DNA of 64,000 nt from Mesorhizobium mediterraneum (GTDB taxonomy: Bacteria; Pseudomonadota; Alphaproteobacteria; Rhizobiales; Rhizobiaceae): positions 95,165 through 159,164 of the forward strand of contig NZ_NPKI01000009.1 in NCBI RefSeq assembly GCF_002284565.1, written 5' to 3'. Both the position numbers and the translations under genes were made by a program. Below are positions 8,545 through 18,085 of the stretch, in pieces. The notes under the pieces were generated by a model. That model worked only from the letters and a program-made list of their open reading frames with translations. It made no database searches and was not told the origin of the DNA. The first letter of the stretch is position 1. Each line of letters starts with the position of its first letter.

Positions 8545-9141
8545 ATGACCCTCGACGCATTCTTCGCCCTGCTGGTCTATGCCTTCGTGACCTCGATCAC
8601 GCCGGGTCCGAACAACTTCATGCTTCTGGCTTCCGGTGTGAACTTCGGTTTCGCCAAAACCATTCCGCATATGCTGGGCATCAGCATCGGCTTCCTCGTG
8701 CTGTTGCTGGCCGTCGGCTTCGGTCTGGGCGCCGTGCTGACTGCGTTTCCGGTGCTGCACACCGGGTTGAAGATCGCGGGCGGCGTCTACCTGCTCTATC
8801 TCGCGTGGAAGATCGCCATGTCGCGTTCGCTCAGCGGCAAGGGCGAGGCCAAGGCTCGACCGATGCGTTTCATCGATGCGGCAGCATTCCAGTGGGTCAA
8901 TCCCAAGGCTTGGGTGATGGCGATCACCGCCATGGCCGTCTATGCCATTCCGGAGCATCCATTTCTTTCGGTGGCGTTGATCTCGATAGCCTTCACCGTC
9001 GTCAACCTGCCGAGCGTTTCGGCGTGGGCAGGTTTCGGCATGGCGCTGCGCGGTTTTCTGTCTGATCCGGTGCGGCTGAAATGGTTCAACATCGCCATGG
9101 GCGTGCTGCTGGCGGCGACGCTGTGGCCGATGCTGCGGTAG
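8545..9141 (+). CDS. LysE/RhtB-family amino-acid exporter
   Basis: 198 aa, nearly all hydrophobic, with about six membrane segments. The start MTLDAFFALLVYAFVTSITP, followed by GPNNFMLLASGVNFGF, is the diagnostic LysE/RhtB N-terminal signature. The family exports amino acids or related metabolites from the cytoplasm in exchange for protons. A GGGAGGAAG ribosome-binding site precedes the ATG. It stands 151 bp after ilvN and before the RND pair, so it is most likely a separate unit. Substrate unknown; proximity to ilvBN suggests, but does not show, an amino-acid link. Confidence 0.9.
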   Translation: MTLDAFFALLVYAFVTSITPGPNNFMLLASGVNFGFAKTIPHMLGISIGFLVLLLAVGFGLGAVLTAFPVLHTGLKIAGGVYLLYLAWKIAMSRSLSGKGEAKARPMRFIDAAAFQWVNPKAWVMAITAMAVYAIPEHPFLSVALISIAFTVVNLPSVSAWAGFGMALRGFLSDPVRLKWFNIAMGVLLAATLWPMLR

Positions 9142-9308
9142 CCGTCGCTTTATTGTGCACTGCACATTAAATCTTCGTAATGCCGGGTTTTGGCACTTTT
9201 TCGCCCTCGGCGCCTTCTATCTATTTGGTGAAACCGCGGCACCAGGCTGCGAGTTATGCCAGATATGACCACCGAACCACGGCGTGTCGGATAGAAGGCT
9301 TTTTGGCG

Positions 9309-10547
9309 ATGCGTGGAAAGATCGTGCTTGCGGTGCTTGCGGTCGCCTGCCTTGTCGCGGCCGGGCTCTATCTTTCGCCCGCGGCAACGGACAAGGTCCG
9401 GCAGATGCTGTCGGCGGGTCAGGCGGCGCCTGACAAACCGGCGGCCGCCGCAAATGCCGCACGTTCTACCTCGGTGGTTGCAGCCACGGCTTCGACAGCC
9501 GACTTCCCGATCCGGCGCTACGCCATCGGCTTTGTGTCCTCCCCCGCAGTGGTCAGCGTGAACGCGCGGATCTCGAGCCAGATCATATCGATCGCCGTCA
9601 AGGACGGCCAGATGGTGAAGGCTGGCGACCTTCTGTTTTCGCTGGACGATCGCGCGCTGAAGGCGCAACTGGCCCGCGACCAGGCGACGCTCGCCAAAGA
9701 CCAGGCGCTGCTTGCCAGTGCCACGGCCGATCTTGAGCGCGCCAAGAACCTTGTCGCCAGGCAGGCCGGCACGCAGCAGACCTACGATCAGGCGATCGCC
9801 GCGCAGAAATCCGCCGCGGCCACGGTCGATGCCGACAAGGCGACGATCGATGCGGACGAGGTCCAGCTTGGCTTTGCTACGATCACGGCGCCGATTTCCG
9901 GCAGGCTGGGCGCGGTCAGCGTCGCGATCGGCGATCTCGTCACCACCAGCAACGGCAACAGCACGTCGACCCCGCTGGTGACCATCACCCAGATGGACCC
10001 GCTGCAGGTGAACTTCAATCTTCCGGAAAGCGATCTTGCCTTGCTGCACAAGGCGCTGGCGGCGCCGCAGGAAGGCGCAGTCACGCTGACCAGGGACGGT
10101 GACCCGACACCGATCGCCAAGGGGACCCTCGATTTCGTCGATTCCAGCGTCGACACGGCCTCCGGCACGATCGCAACGAGGGCCAGCGTGCCCAATGCCG
10201 ATCTGTCGCTGTGGCCGGGCCAATATGTGAATGTCGTGCTCGATGCCGGCATCATGCCGCAAATGACGTCCGTTCCTACGGTCGCGGTCCAGCCCAGTCA
10301 GAAGGGACCGTTCGTCTATGTGATCAAGCCTGACAATACGGTGGAGGTGCGACCCGTGCAGGTCGCACTGACCGAGGGCGACAACAGCGCTATCGGCGAG
10401 GGGCTGAAAAGCGGCGAACGTGTCGTCGTCGAGGGTCAGACAAAGCTGAAGAACGGCTCGCCGGTCCGCGAAGGCGAGGCCGGCACCAGTGACCAGGCGT
10501 CTCCTAGAGTTGCCGAGGCTGGCAAGGCGGGCGGGATGCGCCCATGA
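9309..10547 (+). CDS. RND efflux periplasmic adaptor (membrane fusion protein)
   Basis: 412 aa from the ATG at 9309; the open frame back to 9180 lacks protein character. An N-terminal membrane anchor (MRGKIVLAVLAVACLVAAG) is followed by a lipoyl-like segment (VKDGQMVKAGDLLFSLDDRA), an alpha-helical hairpin (about residues 110-175), and beta-barrel and membrane-proximal domains (ITAPISGRLGAVSVAIGDLV). It bridges an inner-membrane RND pump and an outer-membrane channel. Its stop overlaps the permease start by 4 nt (ATGA), so the two are translationally coupled. No outer-membrane channel gene is adjacent. Confidence 0.93.
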   Translation: MRGKIVLAVLAVACLVAAGLYLSPAATDKVRQMLSAGQAAPDKPAAAANAARSTSVVAATASTADFPIRRYAIGFVSSPAVVSVNARISSQIISIAVKDGQMVKAGDLLFSLDDRALKAQLARDQATLAKDQALLASATADLERAKNLVARQAGTQQTYDQAIAAQKSAAATVDADKATIDADEVQLGFATITAPISGRLGAVSVAIGDLVTTSNGNSTSTPLVTITQMDPLQVNFNLPESDLALLHKALAAPQEGAVTLTRDGDPTPIAKGTLDFVDSSVDTASGTIATRASVPNADLSLWPGQYVNVVLDAGIMPQMTSVPTVAVQPSQKGPFVYVIKPDNTVEVRPVQVALTEGDNSAIGEGLKSGERVVVEGQTKLKNGSPVREGEAGTSDQASPRVAEAGKAGGMRP

Positions 10548-13500
10548 TCTCCGAATTCTGCATCCGCAGGCCCGTCGCCACCCTGCTCATGTCCTTTGCG
10601 CTCGTGCTGGGCGGGCTGTTCGCTTACAAGTTCCTGCCGGTGGCCGCTCTGCCGAGCGCCGAGTTTCCGGTGGTCAACGTCTCGGCCTCGCTGCCCGGCG
10701 CCTCGCCGGAAACCATGGCGACCTCGGTGGCAACGCCGCTGATCAAGCAGTTCGCCACCATCGCCGGCATCGATTCGATCTCGACAACCAACTCGCTCGG
10801 CCAGACCTCGATCGCCATTCAGTTCGTGCTCAACCGCGATATCGACGCCGCGGCGGCCGACGTGCAGGCGGCGATCGCGCGAACGCAGCGGCAATTGCCG
10901 CCCGAGATGACCAGCCCGCCGAGCTACCGCAAGGTCAATCCGGCCGATGCGCCGATCCTGCTGATGTCGCTGGTCAGCGACACGGTTCCGCTGACCGATC
11001 TCGATGCCTTTGCCGAGAATGTGATCTCGCCGTCGCTGTCGACGATCGACGGCGTGGCGCAGGTCTCGATCTTCGGGCAGCAGAAATACGCCGTGCGCGT
11101 CCAGATCGATCCGACGGCGCTCGCCGCACGCGGCATTTCGATCGACCAGCTGCAGACGGCGATCGCCTCGGCCAACAGCAACACGCCGCTCGGCGTGCTG
11201 CAGAACGACAAGCAGCAGCTGACGATCACCGCCAATACGCAGCTGACCAACGCGGCGGGATTTTCCAACATCATCATAGCCACCAAGAACGGCCGTCCGG
11301 TGCGGCTCGGCGAGGTGACACGCGTCATCGATTCGGTTGAGACCACGACGACAGCCAGCTGGTACGACGGCACTCGCGCGATCATCATGGCCGTGCAGCG
11401 CCAGCCCGATGCCAACACCGTCGACGTCGTCGACCGCGTCAAGGCGATGCTGCCGTCGTTCCAGGATCAGATGCCGGCGGCGGCCAGCATCCAGCTGCTC
11501 AACGACCGCTCGACTTCGATCCGCGAGGCGGTAGACGACGTGCAGTTCACGCTGCTGCTCACCATCGCGCTGGTGGTCATGGTGATCTTCCTGTTCCTGC
11601 GCCGGGTAACGGCGACGATCATCCCGGCGGTGGCGGTGCCGATCTCACTGATCGCCACGCTCGGCGCCATGTTCCTGTTCGGCTTTTCCATCGACAACAT
11701 CTCGCTGATGGGTCTGACGCTGGCGGTCGGCCTTGTCGTCGACGACGCGATTGTCATGCTGGAGAACATTTTTCGCCACATGGAGGAGGACGGGCTCTCG
11801 GCCCTCGATGCGGCGCTCAAGGGCGCCCGCGAAATCGGCTTCACCATCATTTCGATCTCGATCTCGCTGGTGGCGGTGTTCATTCCGGTGCTTTTGATGG
11901 GCGGAGTGATCGGGCGCATCTTCAACGAATTCGCGGTGGTGGTGACAGTCGCCATCCTGGCGTCGATGTTCGTGTCGCTGACGCTGACGCCGATGCTGTG
12001 CTCGCGGCTTTTGTCGGTGTCGAAAGCCGACCGCGAGGCAGCCCAGGGCGAAGGCCGCAGGCACAATGTCTTCATGCGGGGCTATGATTGGCTGCTGACC
12101 TTTTGCCTGCGGCACAGTTTCCTGGTTTTTCTCGTCTTCGTCGGGACGGCCGCAATGTCGGTCTGGCTGATCCAGACCTCGCCGAAAGGCTTCTTCCCGC
12201 AGGAGGATATCGGCCAGATTTCGGTGACGACCACCGCGCGCCAGGACATTTCGTTCGACGCCATGGTGAAGCTGCAGGGGCAAGTGGCTGATGTCTTCAC
12301 CCATTCACCCTATGTCTCGCATGTCGGGTGGTCGGTAGGCAGCGGAGACAATGCGCTCAACCAGGGCCGGCTCTATGTGCAATTGAAGGATAAGGACCAG
12401 CGCCCCGATCTCGACAAGGTGCTCTCGGACCTGCGGCGGCAGCTGGCCAATGTCCCAGGCATCGAAACCTTCATGCAGCCGGTGCAGAACCTGCGGCTCG
12501 GCGCGCGCGCTTCGGCCAGCGCCTATCAGCTCGTTGTGCAGGGCCTCGACATAGGCGCGGCGGACGTTTGGGCGCAGAAGCTCACCGATGCGATGGCCGC
12601 CGATCACGCAGCCTTCACCGACGTCACCAATGATTTGCAGAACAACGCCTTGCAGGCGTCGCTGGTGGTCGACCGCGACAAGGCGGCGACGCTAGGCGTC
12701 GACACCGATACGTTGCGCTCCAGCCTCTATGGCGGTTTCGGCACCGAGCAGGTGTCGACCATCTTCGGCTCAGCCGACAGCTACGAGGTGATCATGGAGC
12801 TCGACCCGAGAATCGAGTGGTCGCCAGAAAGGATGCTGGCGATCAAGGTGAGAACGGCCAGCGGCAGCCTGGTGCCGCTCGGCGCCTTCGCTCGTGTCGA
12901 TCGGACCGCCGGTGCCTTGACCGTCAATCAGCTCGGCCAGCTTCCGGCGGTGACCATCTCCTACAATCTGGCGCAGGGCGTCGCGCTCGGCGACAGCGTC
13001 ACCCGCATCAATGCGCTGAAGGAAAAGATCGGCATGCCGGCGACGATCTCGACTACTTTTTCGGGCACGGCGAAAACGTTCCAGGATTCGCTTGCCAACC
13101 AGGGGCTGCTGATCGGCGGCGCGATCCTGACCATCTACATCGTCCTCGGCATCCTTTATGAAAGCTTCATCCATCCGCTGACCATCCTGACCGGACTGCC
13201 GTCGGCGGTGCTCGGCGCGCTTGTTGCGTTGCGGCTTGCGGGAATGGACCTGTCGGTGATTGCGGTCATTGGCATCCTGATGCTGATCGGCATCGTCAAG
13301 AAGAACGGCATCATGATGATCGACGTCGCGCTCGAGCTCAGGCGCGACGGGATGTCGCCGCTCGATTCCATTCACAAAGCCTGCCTGATGCGCTTCCGTC
13401 CGATCATGATGACGACATTGGCGGCGCTGATGGGCACGATCCCGATCGCGCTCGGCACCGGCGCCAGCGCCGAACTGCGCCAGCCGCTCGGCGTGGCGGT

Positions 13501-13708
13501 GGTCGGCGGCCTGGTCGCATCGCAAGCGCTGACGCTGTTCGTCACCCCGGTCATCTATGTCTACATGGAGCATTTTTCCGGTTGGCTTGTCAGGCTGTGG
13601 CCGAGGCGTCGGGACGAGCAGCCACCCGTCGAAGCCGTCGACCAGCCTTCGCTGTTCGAGGGCGAAGAAGAGTTGCAGGGCGAGCCGCAGAAGGCGGCAG
13701 CGGAATAG
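10544..13708 (+). CDS. RND multidrug efflux permease (AcrB/MdtB-like)
   Basis: 1,054 aa, the usual size for the hydrophobe/amphiphile efflux RND class. The start MISEFCIRRPVATLLMSFAL is followed by a large periplasmic loop. The proton-relay transmembrane segment contains GLVVDDAIVMLENI near residue 405, and the second half repeats the architecture (GIVKKNGIMMIDVALE near residue 925). It should export amphiphilic drugs, detergents or metabolites using the proton gradient, together with the adaptor immediately upstream. The C-terminus is a charged tail (EGEEELQGEPQKAAAE). No regulator sits next to the pair, and the substrate is not predictable. Confidence 0.95.
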   Translation: MISEFCIRRPVATLLMSFALVLGGLFAYKFLPVAALPSAEFPVVNVSASLPGASPETMATSVATPLIKQFATIAGIDSISTTNSLGQTSIAIQFVLNRDIDAAAADVQAAIARTQRQLPPEMTSPPSYRKVNPADAPILLMSLVSDTVPLTDLDAFAENVISPSLSTIDGVAQVSIFGQQKYAVRVQIDPTALAARGISIDQLQTAIASANSNTPLGVLQNDKQQLTITANTQLTNAAGFSNIIIATKNGRPVRLGEVTRVIDSVETTTTASWYDGTRAIIMAVQRQPDANTVDVVDRVKAMLPSFQDQMPAAASIQLLNDRSTSIREAVDDVQFTLLLTIALVVMVIFLFLRRVTATIIPAVAVPISLIATLGAMFLFGFSIDNISLMGLTLAVGLVVDDAIVMLENIFRHMEEDGLSALDAALKGAREIGFTIISISISLVAVFIPVLLMGGVIGRIFNEFAVVVTVAILASMFVSLTLTPMLCSRLLSVSKADREAAQGEGRRHNVFMRGYDWLLTFCLRHSFLVFLVFVGTAAMSVWLIQTSPKGFFPQEDIGQISVTTTARQDISFDAMVKLQGQVADVFTHSPYVSHVGWSVGSGDNALNQGRLYVQLKDKDQRPDLDKVLSDLRRQLANVPGIETFMQPVQNLRLGARASASAYQLVVQGLDIGAADVWAQKLTDAMAADHAAFTDVTNDLQNNALQASLVVDRDKAATLGVDTDTLRSSLYGGFGTEQVSTIFGSADSYEVIMELDPRIEWSPERMLAIKVRTASGSLVPLGAFARVDRTAGALTVNQLGQLPAVTISYNLAQGVALGDSVTRINALKEKIGMPATISTTFSGTAKTFQDSLANQGLLIGGAILTIYIVLGILYESFIHPLTILTGLPSAVLGALVALRLAGMDLSVIAVIGILMLIGIVKKNGIMMIDVALELRRDGMSPLDSIHKACLMRFRPIMMTTLAALMGTIPIALGTGASAELRQPLGVAVVGGLVASQALTLFVTPVIYVYMEHFSGWLVRLWPRRRDEQPPVEAVDQPSLFEGEEELQGEPQKAAAE

Positions 13709-13768
13709 AGGCCAATGGGCTGGCCCAAGCCGCGGCGCTTGCGATGAGATGCTTGCAGTCGTAGTTTT

Positions 13769-14386
13769 ATGGCCATGTCCCACAACCATGATCACCACCA
13801 CGATAACGAGCTTGATCCTTTTGCCGCCCGGGTGCGCGCGCTGGAGACTATCCTCACCCAGAAAGGGCTGATCGATCCGACCGCGATCGACGTGATCGTC
13901 GACACCTACGAGACAAAAATCGGTCCGCGCAACGGCGCCAAGGTGGTGGCGAAGGCGTGGGTCGATGCCGACTATGCCGAGTGGCTGAAGCGCGACGCGA
14001 CGGCGGCGATCGGCTCGCTCGGCTACACCGGCCGGCAGGGTGAGCACATGCAGGCTGTCTTCAACACGGCAGACACGCACAACCTCGTCGTCTGCACGCT
14101 GTGCTCCTGCTACCCGTGGTCGGTGCTTGGGTTGCCCCCGGTGTGGTACAAGGCGCCGCCCTATCGTTCGCGCGCGGTCATCGATCCGCGCGGCGTGCTC
14201 GAGGAATTCGGACTGACACTGCCGAGGACGACAAAAATCCGGGTATGGGATTCCACCGCCGAGTTGCGTTACCTCGTCGTGCCGATGCGGCCTGAAGGCA
14301 CCGAGGGCTGGAGCGAGGAGCGGCTGGCGGATCTGGTGACGCGCGACGCCATGATCGGCACCGGACTGGCGCGGGAGCCGGCATGA
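13769..14386 (+). CDS. nthA: Nitrile hydratase alpha subunit, cobalt type
   Basis: 205 aa. The metal-binding claw VCTLCSC puts Cys109, Cys112 and Cys114 plus Ser113 in place. Threonine at the second position marks the Co(III) rather than the Fe(III) class (Fe enzymes have CSLCSC). The enzyme hydrates nitriles to amides in the cytoplasm. The N-terminus is unusually His/Asp rich ([10 protein letters not shown]), which might hold metal; an in-frame ATG at 13775 is an alternative start. It overlaps nthB by 4 nt (ATGA). A cognate accessory gene follows, and no amidase is visible nearby. Confidence 0.95.
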   Translation: MAMSHNHDHHHDNELDPFAARVRALETILTQKGLIDPTAIDVIVDTYETKIGPRNGAKVVAKAWVDADYAEWLKRDATAAIGSLGYTGRQGEHMQAVFNTADTHNLVVCTLCSCYPWSVLGLPPVWYKAPPYRSRAVIDPRGVLEEFGLTLPRTTKIRVWDSTAELRYLVVPMRPEGTEGWSEERLADLVTRDAMIGTGLAREPA

Positions 14387-15042
14387 ACGGGCCGCAGGAT
14401 CTCGGCGGACAGATGGGGTTCGGGCCGGTCGCGCCCGAAAAGGACGAACCTTATTTCCATGCCGACTGGGAAAGGCGGGCGCTGGGCGTGACGCTGTGCG
14501 CCGGCGCTATGGGCGCCTGGAATATCGACGAGAGCCGGCATGCGCGGGAATCGCTGCATCCCGCCGACTATTATGCCTCCAGCTATTATGAGATCTGGAT
14601 CAAGGCGCTCGAAACCTTGCTGAAGCGACACGGCTTCGTCAGCGATAGCGATCTGGCCACGGGCAAGGCGGTCGACCCTGCGGCGACGCCAAAGCGAGTG
14701 CTGAAGGCCGAAAACGTGCCGGCGGTGCTGGCCAAGGGCGGCCCCTGCGACCGGCCGATTGCCACATCGGCGCGGTTCAAACTGGGCGACCTCGTGCGCA
14801 CGAAGAATTTTCATCCTACCGGCCATACAAGGCTGCCGCGCTACGCACGCGGCAAGCAGGGCGTCGTCGAGGCTGTGCGCGATGGTTTTGTCTTCCCTGA
14901 TACAAATGCGCACGGCCAGGGCGAAAACCCGCAATGGGTCTATACGGTGGCTTTCGACGGCGCGGAGATTTGGGGCGATGGCGCCGACCCGACGTTGACC
15001 GTGTCGATCGACGCCTGGGAGAGCTACCTTGAACCAGCGTGA
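14383..15042 (+). CDS. nthB: Nitrile hydratase beta subunit
   Basis: 219 aa. The N-terminal region [19 protein letters not shown] is characteristic of the beta subunit. The C-terminal SH3-like barrel contains [20 protein letters not shown], followed by [10 protein letters not shown]. The subunit completes the active site and the alpha-beta heterodimer. It is translationally coupled to nthA (4-nt overlap) and overlaps the accessory gene by 14 nt. Length is normal. Confidence 0.95.
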   Translation: MNGPQDLGGQMGFGPVAPEKDEPYFHADWERRALGVTLCAGAMGAWNIDESRHARESLHPADYYASSYYEIWIKALETLLKRHGFVSDSDLATGKAVDPAATPKRVLKAENVPAVLAKGGPCDRPIATSARFKLGDLVRTKNFHPTGHTRLPRYARGKQGVVEAVRDGFVFPDTNAHGQGENPQWVYTVAFDGAEIWGDGADPTLTVSIDAWESYLEPA

Positions 15043-15424
15043 GGCGAAGTCACACGCTGCCAAGCTGCCCGCGGGCCTCGATGCGCCGGTATTCGCCGAG
15101 CCATGGCAAGCGGAAGCCTTCGCCATGACGGTTGCGCTGCACGACAAGGGCCTGTTTTCCTGGAGCGAATGGGCGGACGCCTTGTCCGCCGAGGTCAAGA
15201 AGCCGGGTGCCGCAAGCGATGGCCACGATTATTATGAGCACTGGCTGGCGGCGCTGGAAAATCTGCTGTCGGCCAAAGGCGTTGCCGGCAAAGGCGACGT
15301 CGATGCGCTCGCTGCCGCCTGGGAACGCGCCGCGCATGCAACGCCGCATGGTAAGCCGATCCTGCTCGAGAACGATCCCAGCCCGACCGAAGGTCGTGGC
15401 AGGCCAACCGAAGGTCTTGGCTGA
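15029..15424 (+). CDS. Nitrile hydratase accessory protein (P14K-type activator)
   Basis: 131 aa starting at a TTG codon inside the end of nthB, preceded by GGGAGAG. The sequence resembles the N-terminal half of nitrile hydratase beta subunits: FAEPWQAEAFAMTVALHDKG, then FSWSEWADALSAEV and YYEHWLAALENLL. This is the signature of the self-subunit-swapping chaperone that loads cobalt into the alpha subunit. That fits the Co-type claw in nthA. The C-terminus has a small repeat (PTEGRGRPTEGLG) that may be unstructured. The start codon is the best available, as no in-frame ATG would give the conserved N-terminus. Confidence 0.85.
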   Translation: MNQREAKSHAAKLPAGLDAPVFAEPWQAEAFAMTVALHDKGLFSWSEWADALSAEVKKPGAASDGHDYYEHWLAALENLLSAKGVAGKGDVDALAAAWERAAHATPHGKPILLENDPSPTEGRGRPTEGLG

Positions 15425-15561
15425 CCGCCCCTTTGTTCTCTTTACGTTCCGCCTTCTGCCTGATAGTTTGCGTCATTGGAGGCGGTGCGGCCCGCCGCCG
15501 ATGATCGGTGGCGGTGGCCGTCGGCCTTGTCTTTCCCTCGCGAATCCGGTCTCTCGCGCTG

Positions 15562-16689
15562 ATGGAATTCTCTCCTCAACAGGACGATGCGCTGAAAGCG
15601 GTCGCCAACTGGCTCAAGACCGGAAAGCCGCAGCTCTTCCGGCTGTTCGGCTATGCCGGCACCGGCAAGACGACGCTGGCGCGCTATTTCGCCGAGCATG
15701 TCGACGGCCAGGTGCAGTTCGCAGCCTTCACCGGCAAGGCGGCGCAGGTGCTGCGTTCCAAGGGCGCGGTCAATGCCCGCACCATCCATTCGCTGATCTA
15801 CCGGCCGAAGGGTGAGGAATCGGTAGCCGACGAGGTGACCGGCAAGACCTCGATGTCGCCAACCTTTTCGCTCAACCGGCAAAGCCCGATCTCGCGGGCC
15901 AAGCTCGTCGTCATCGACGAATGCTCGATGGTCGACGAGCAGCTTGGCCGTGACCTTTTGAGTTTCGGCACGCCGATCCTTGTTCTCGGCGATCCCGGCC
16001 AGTTGCCGCCGATCTCGGGCGGCGGCTTCTTCACCGACCACGAGCCGGATATTCTGCTCACCGAAATCCACCGGCAGGCACGCGACAATCCGATCCTCCG
16101 GCTGGCGCTAGACGTGCGCGAGGGCCGCGAATTCATGCGCGGCGACTATGGCACAGCGCAGGTGATCGGCAAGGAAGACGTCACCCAAGAGCTGGTGCTG
16201 AAGGCGGACCAGGTACTGGTCGGCACCAACAGGACGCGGCGTCGCTATAATCAGCGGCTGCGCGAGCTGAAGGGGTTCAATGCCGACTATCCGCAGGCTG
16301 GCGACAAGCTCGTCTGCCTGCGCAACGACCCGGCCAAGGGGTTGCTCAACGGCTCGCTGTGGAAGGTGATGACCTCGTCGCGCGAGACGGTGAAACCCGG
16401 CATCAATTTGCTGGTCTCACCGGAGGAGGACGATCCTGACCGCGGCGTCGCCAAGATCAAGCTGCTCAAAGCGGCGTTCGAGGAGCCGGACGCCGATATT
16501 CCCTGGCAGCAGAAGAAGCGCTTTGACGATTTCGACTACGGCTACGCGCTGACCGTGCACAAGGCGCAAGGCTCGCAGTGGAACGAGATCGTGCTTTTCG
16601 ACGAAAGCTGGGCGTTCAAGGAAACCCGCCAGCGCTGGCTCTATACCGCGATCACGCGAGCGGCCGAACGGCTGACGATCGTCAGATAG
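15562..16689 (+). CDS. RecD-like ATP-dependent DNA helicase (SF1)
   Basis: 375 aa from the ATG at 15562; a GTG at 15508 in frame is less likely. Walker A GYAGTGKTTLARYFAE lies near residue 33, motif Ia AAFTGKAAQVLRSKG near residue 56, the DEAD-like Walker B VVIDECSMVDEQLG near residue 118, GDPGQLPPISGGGFF near residue 147, and the C-terminal UvrD_C_2 motif ALTVHKAQGSQWNE with TAITRA. This is a compact superfamily-1B helicase resembling RecD2/Dda without extra domains. The role is probably DNA repair or replication-fork handling. It converges with the STAS-protein gene. Confidence 0.9.
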   Translation: MEFSPQQDDALKAVANWLKTGKPQLFRLFGYAGTGKTTLARYFAEHVDGQVQFAAFTGKAAQVLRSKGAVNARTIHSLIYRPKGEESVADEVTGKTSMSPTFSLNRQSPISRAKLVVIDECSMVDEQLGRDLLSFGTPILVLGDPGQLPPISGGGFFTDHEPDILLTEIHRQARDNPILRLALDVREGREFMRGDYGTAQVIGKEDVTQELVLKADQVLVGTNRTRRRYNQRLRELKGFNADYPQAGDKLVCLRNDPAKGLLNGSLWKVMTSSRETVKPGINLLVSPEEDDPDRGVAKIKLLKAAFEEPDADIPWQQKKRFDDFDYGYALTVHKAQGSQWNEIVLFDESWAFKETRQRWLYTAITRAAERLTIVR

Positions 16690-16725
16690 GCCGATCGAGC
16701 CGCAGCCCCGTGGACTGGGATTGCG

Positions 16726-17130
16726 TCAGCGCGGGGCAATCGGTCTGGCGCCGAGCCATTCCCAGGCGGAAGCTTCGTCCTTGGCCTCGAAATGCCTGAG
16801 GTCGACGGGCAAGGAAGCAGGCAGCAAGCTCTGCGCGTCGGGTACCCAGTTCGGCTCGCCGACCGCCGCGCAGCGGCCGACATGCTCCACGGCACGGGCC
16901 GTGCCCTGTTCAAGCGTTTCGTCCGACACATCGACCCAGTCGACGCCATCATGGTCAATCAAGCGCACCAGCACGTCGATTTTCGGGTGCAGCGCGTAAG
17001 CCGCCTCCAGCAAACCGAACAGATTTTCGGCGTCGGCCGCCGCCACATGGCCGACGACGTCGATGGCGAACAGGTCGTCGCGGTCGGTGTCGATGCGGCG
17101 AACCGCCGGCACGGCTTCAAGATAGTTCAC
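16726..17130 (-). CDS. SpoIIAA-like STAS-domain protein
   Basis: 134 aa. The pattern [20 protein letters not shown], followed by [16 protein letters not shown] and ending [15 protein letters not shown], matches the small SpoIIAA-like (STAS/SEC14-type) family found alone in many proteobacteria. Members are thought to bind lipophilic ligands or take part in regulation; no specific role is known here. It is single-copy, convergent with the helicase, with its 5' end facing the pdxJ promoter region. Confidence 0.8.
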   Translation of the reverse strand: MNYLEAVPAVRRIDTDRDDLFAIDVVGHVAAADAENLFGLLEAAYALHPKIDVLVRLIDHDGVDWVDVSDETLEQGTARAVEHVGRCAAVGEPNWVPDAQSLLPASLPVDLRHFEAKDEASAWEWLGARPIAPR

Positions 17131-17241
17131 GGCTCTTCCTCTTGCTGGCCATTATCCATCCGTCTGGAACACCGGAAACCCCCTGTCTGTTCCCGTCAAA
17201 GGCGGTATAGATGCGCGACAAGATCAGCCCGGACCCGCAAA

Positions 17242-17982
17242 ATGCCCGCAAAACTTTCCGTCAATCTCAATGCCATTGCCATGCTGCGCAACCGGCGCGA
17301 TCTGCCGTGGCCAAGCGTGACCGGGCTCGGACGCATCGCGCTTGCCGCGGGCGCCCATGGGCTGACTGTTCATCCGCGGCCCGACGAACGGCATACCAGG
17401 CATTCCGACCTGCCGGAGATCCGGGCGCTGATCGACGACGAATTCCCCAGGGCAGAGTTCAACATCGAGGGCTATCCGAGCGAAGATTTCCTGGCGCTTG
17501 TGGAAAAGCACCAGCCTGAGCAGGTGACGCTGGTGCCGGATGACCCGGCGCAGGCCACCTCCGACCATGGCTGGAACTTCGTTGCCGACGCGGCGTTCCT
17601 GACACCGATCGTCAAACGCCTGAAGAAAACCGGCATTCGCGTGTCGTTGTTTTCTGATTCGGATCCAGCAGGCGTGAAGGCCGCGCGCGACACCGGCGCG
17701 GACCGGATCGAGCTCTATACGGGTCCGTATGGCAGCTATCATTCCGATTCGGAAAAGGCCGCGAAAGAGCTGGAAAGATTGGGAAAAACCGCCGATGCCG
17801 CACTTGCCGCCGGGCTTCAGGTCAATGCCGGGCATGATCTGGTGGTGAACAACCTGCCGGCATTGGCAAAGCGCATCCCGGCGTTGGCCGAAGTGTCTAT
17901 CGGACATGGGTTGACAGCCGATGCGTTGGAGTATGGCATGGCCGGCACGGTCAAGAGATTTCTGAAGGCCTGTGGGTGGTAG
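17242..17982 (+). CDS. pdxJ: Pyridoxine 5'-phosphate synthase
   Basis: 246 aa from the ATG at 17242; a much longer open frame upstream overlaps the STAS gene and is not coding. The enzyme closes the ring of vitamin B6 from 3-amino-2-oxopropyl phosphate and deoxyxylulose 5-phosphate. Conserved PdxJ segments are [66 protein letters not shown] and [15 protein letters not shown], all in order along a TIM barrel. Length is normal. It is monocistronic, with kup starting 103 bp downstream on the same strand. Confidence 0.95.
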   Translation: MPAKLSVNLNAIAMLRNRRDLPWPSVTGLGRIALAAGAHGLTVHPRPDERHTRHSDLPEIRALIDDEFPRAEFNIEGYPSEDFLALVEKHQPEQVTLVPDDPAQATSDHGWNFVADAAFLTPIVKRLKKTGIRVSLFSDSDPAGVKAARDTGADRIELYTGPYGSYHSDSEKAAKELERLGKTADAALAAGLQVNAGHDLVVNNLPALAKRIPALAEVSIGHGLTADALEYGMAGTVKRFLKACGW

Positions 17983-18085
17983 AGATGGAAGCCTCGCATT
18001 GCTTACATGGCAGCCATCACGTTGGGGCACTTGATATTGCATCGCAGCAAGCGTAGAGCACCGCGCGCTTATCGGAGTGTTGTCC

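Noticed and set aside
12770..14080. 436-aa minus-strand frame across the end of the RND permease and nthA
   Set aside because: Covers two well-supported plus-strand genes and reads as Arg/His/Asp-rich shadow.
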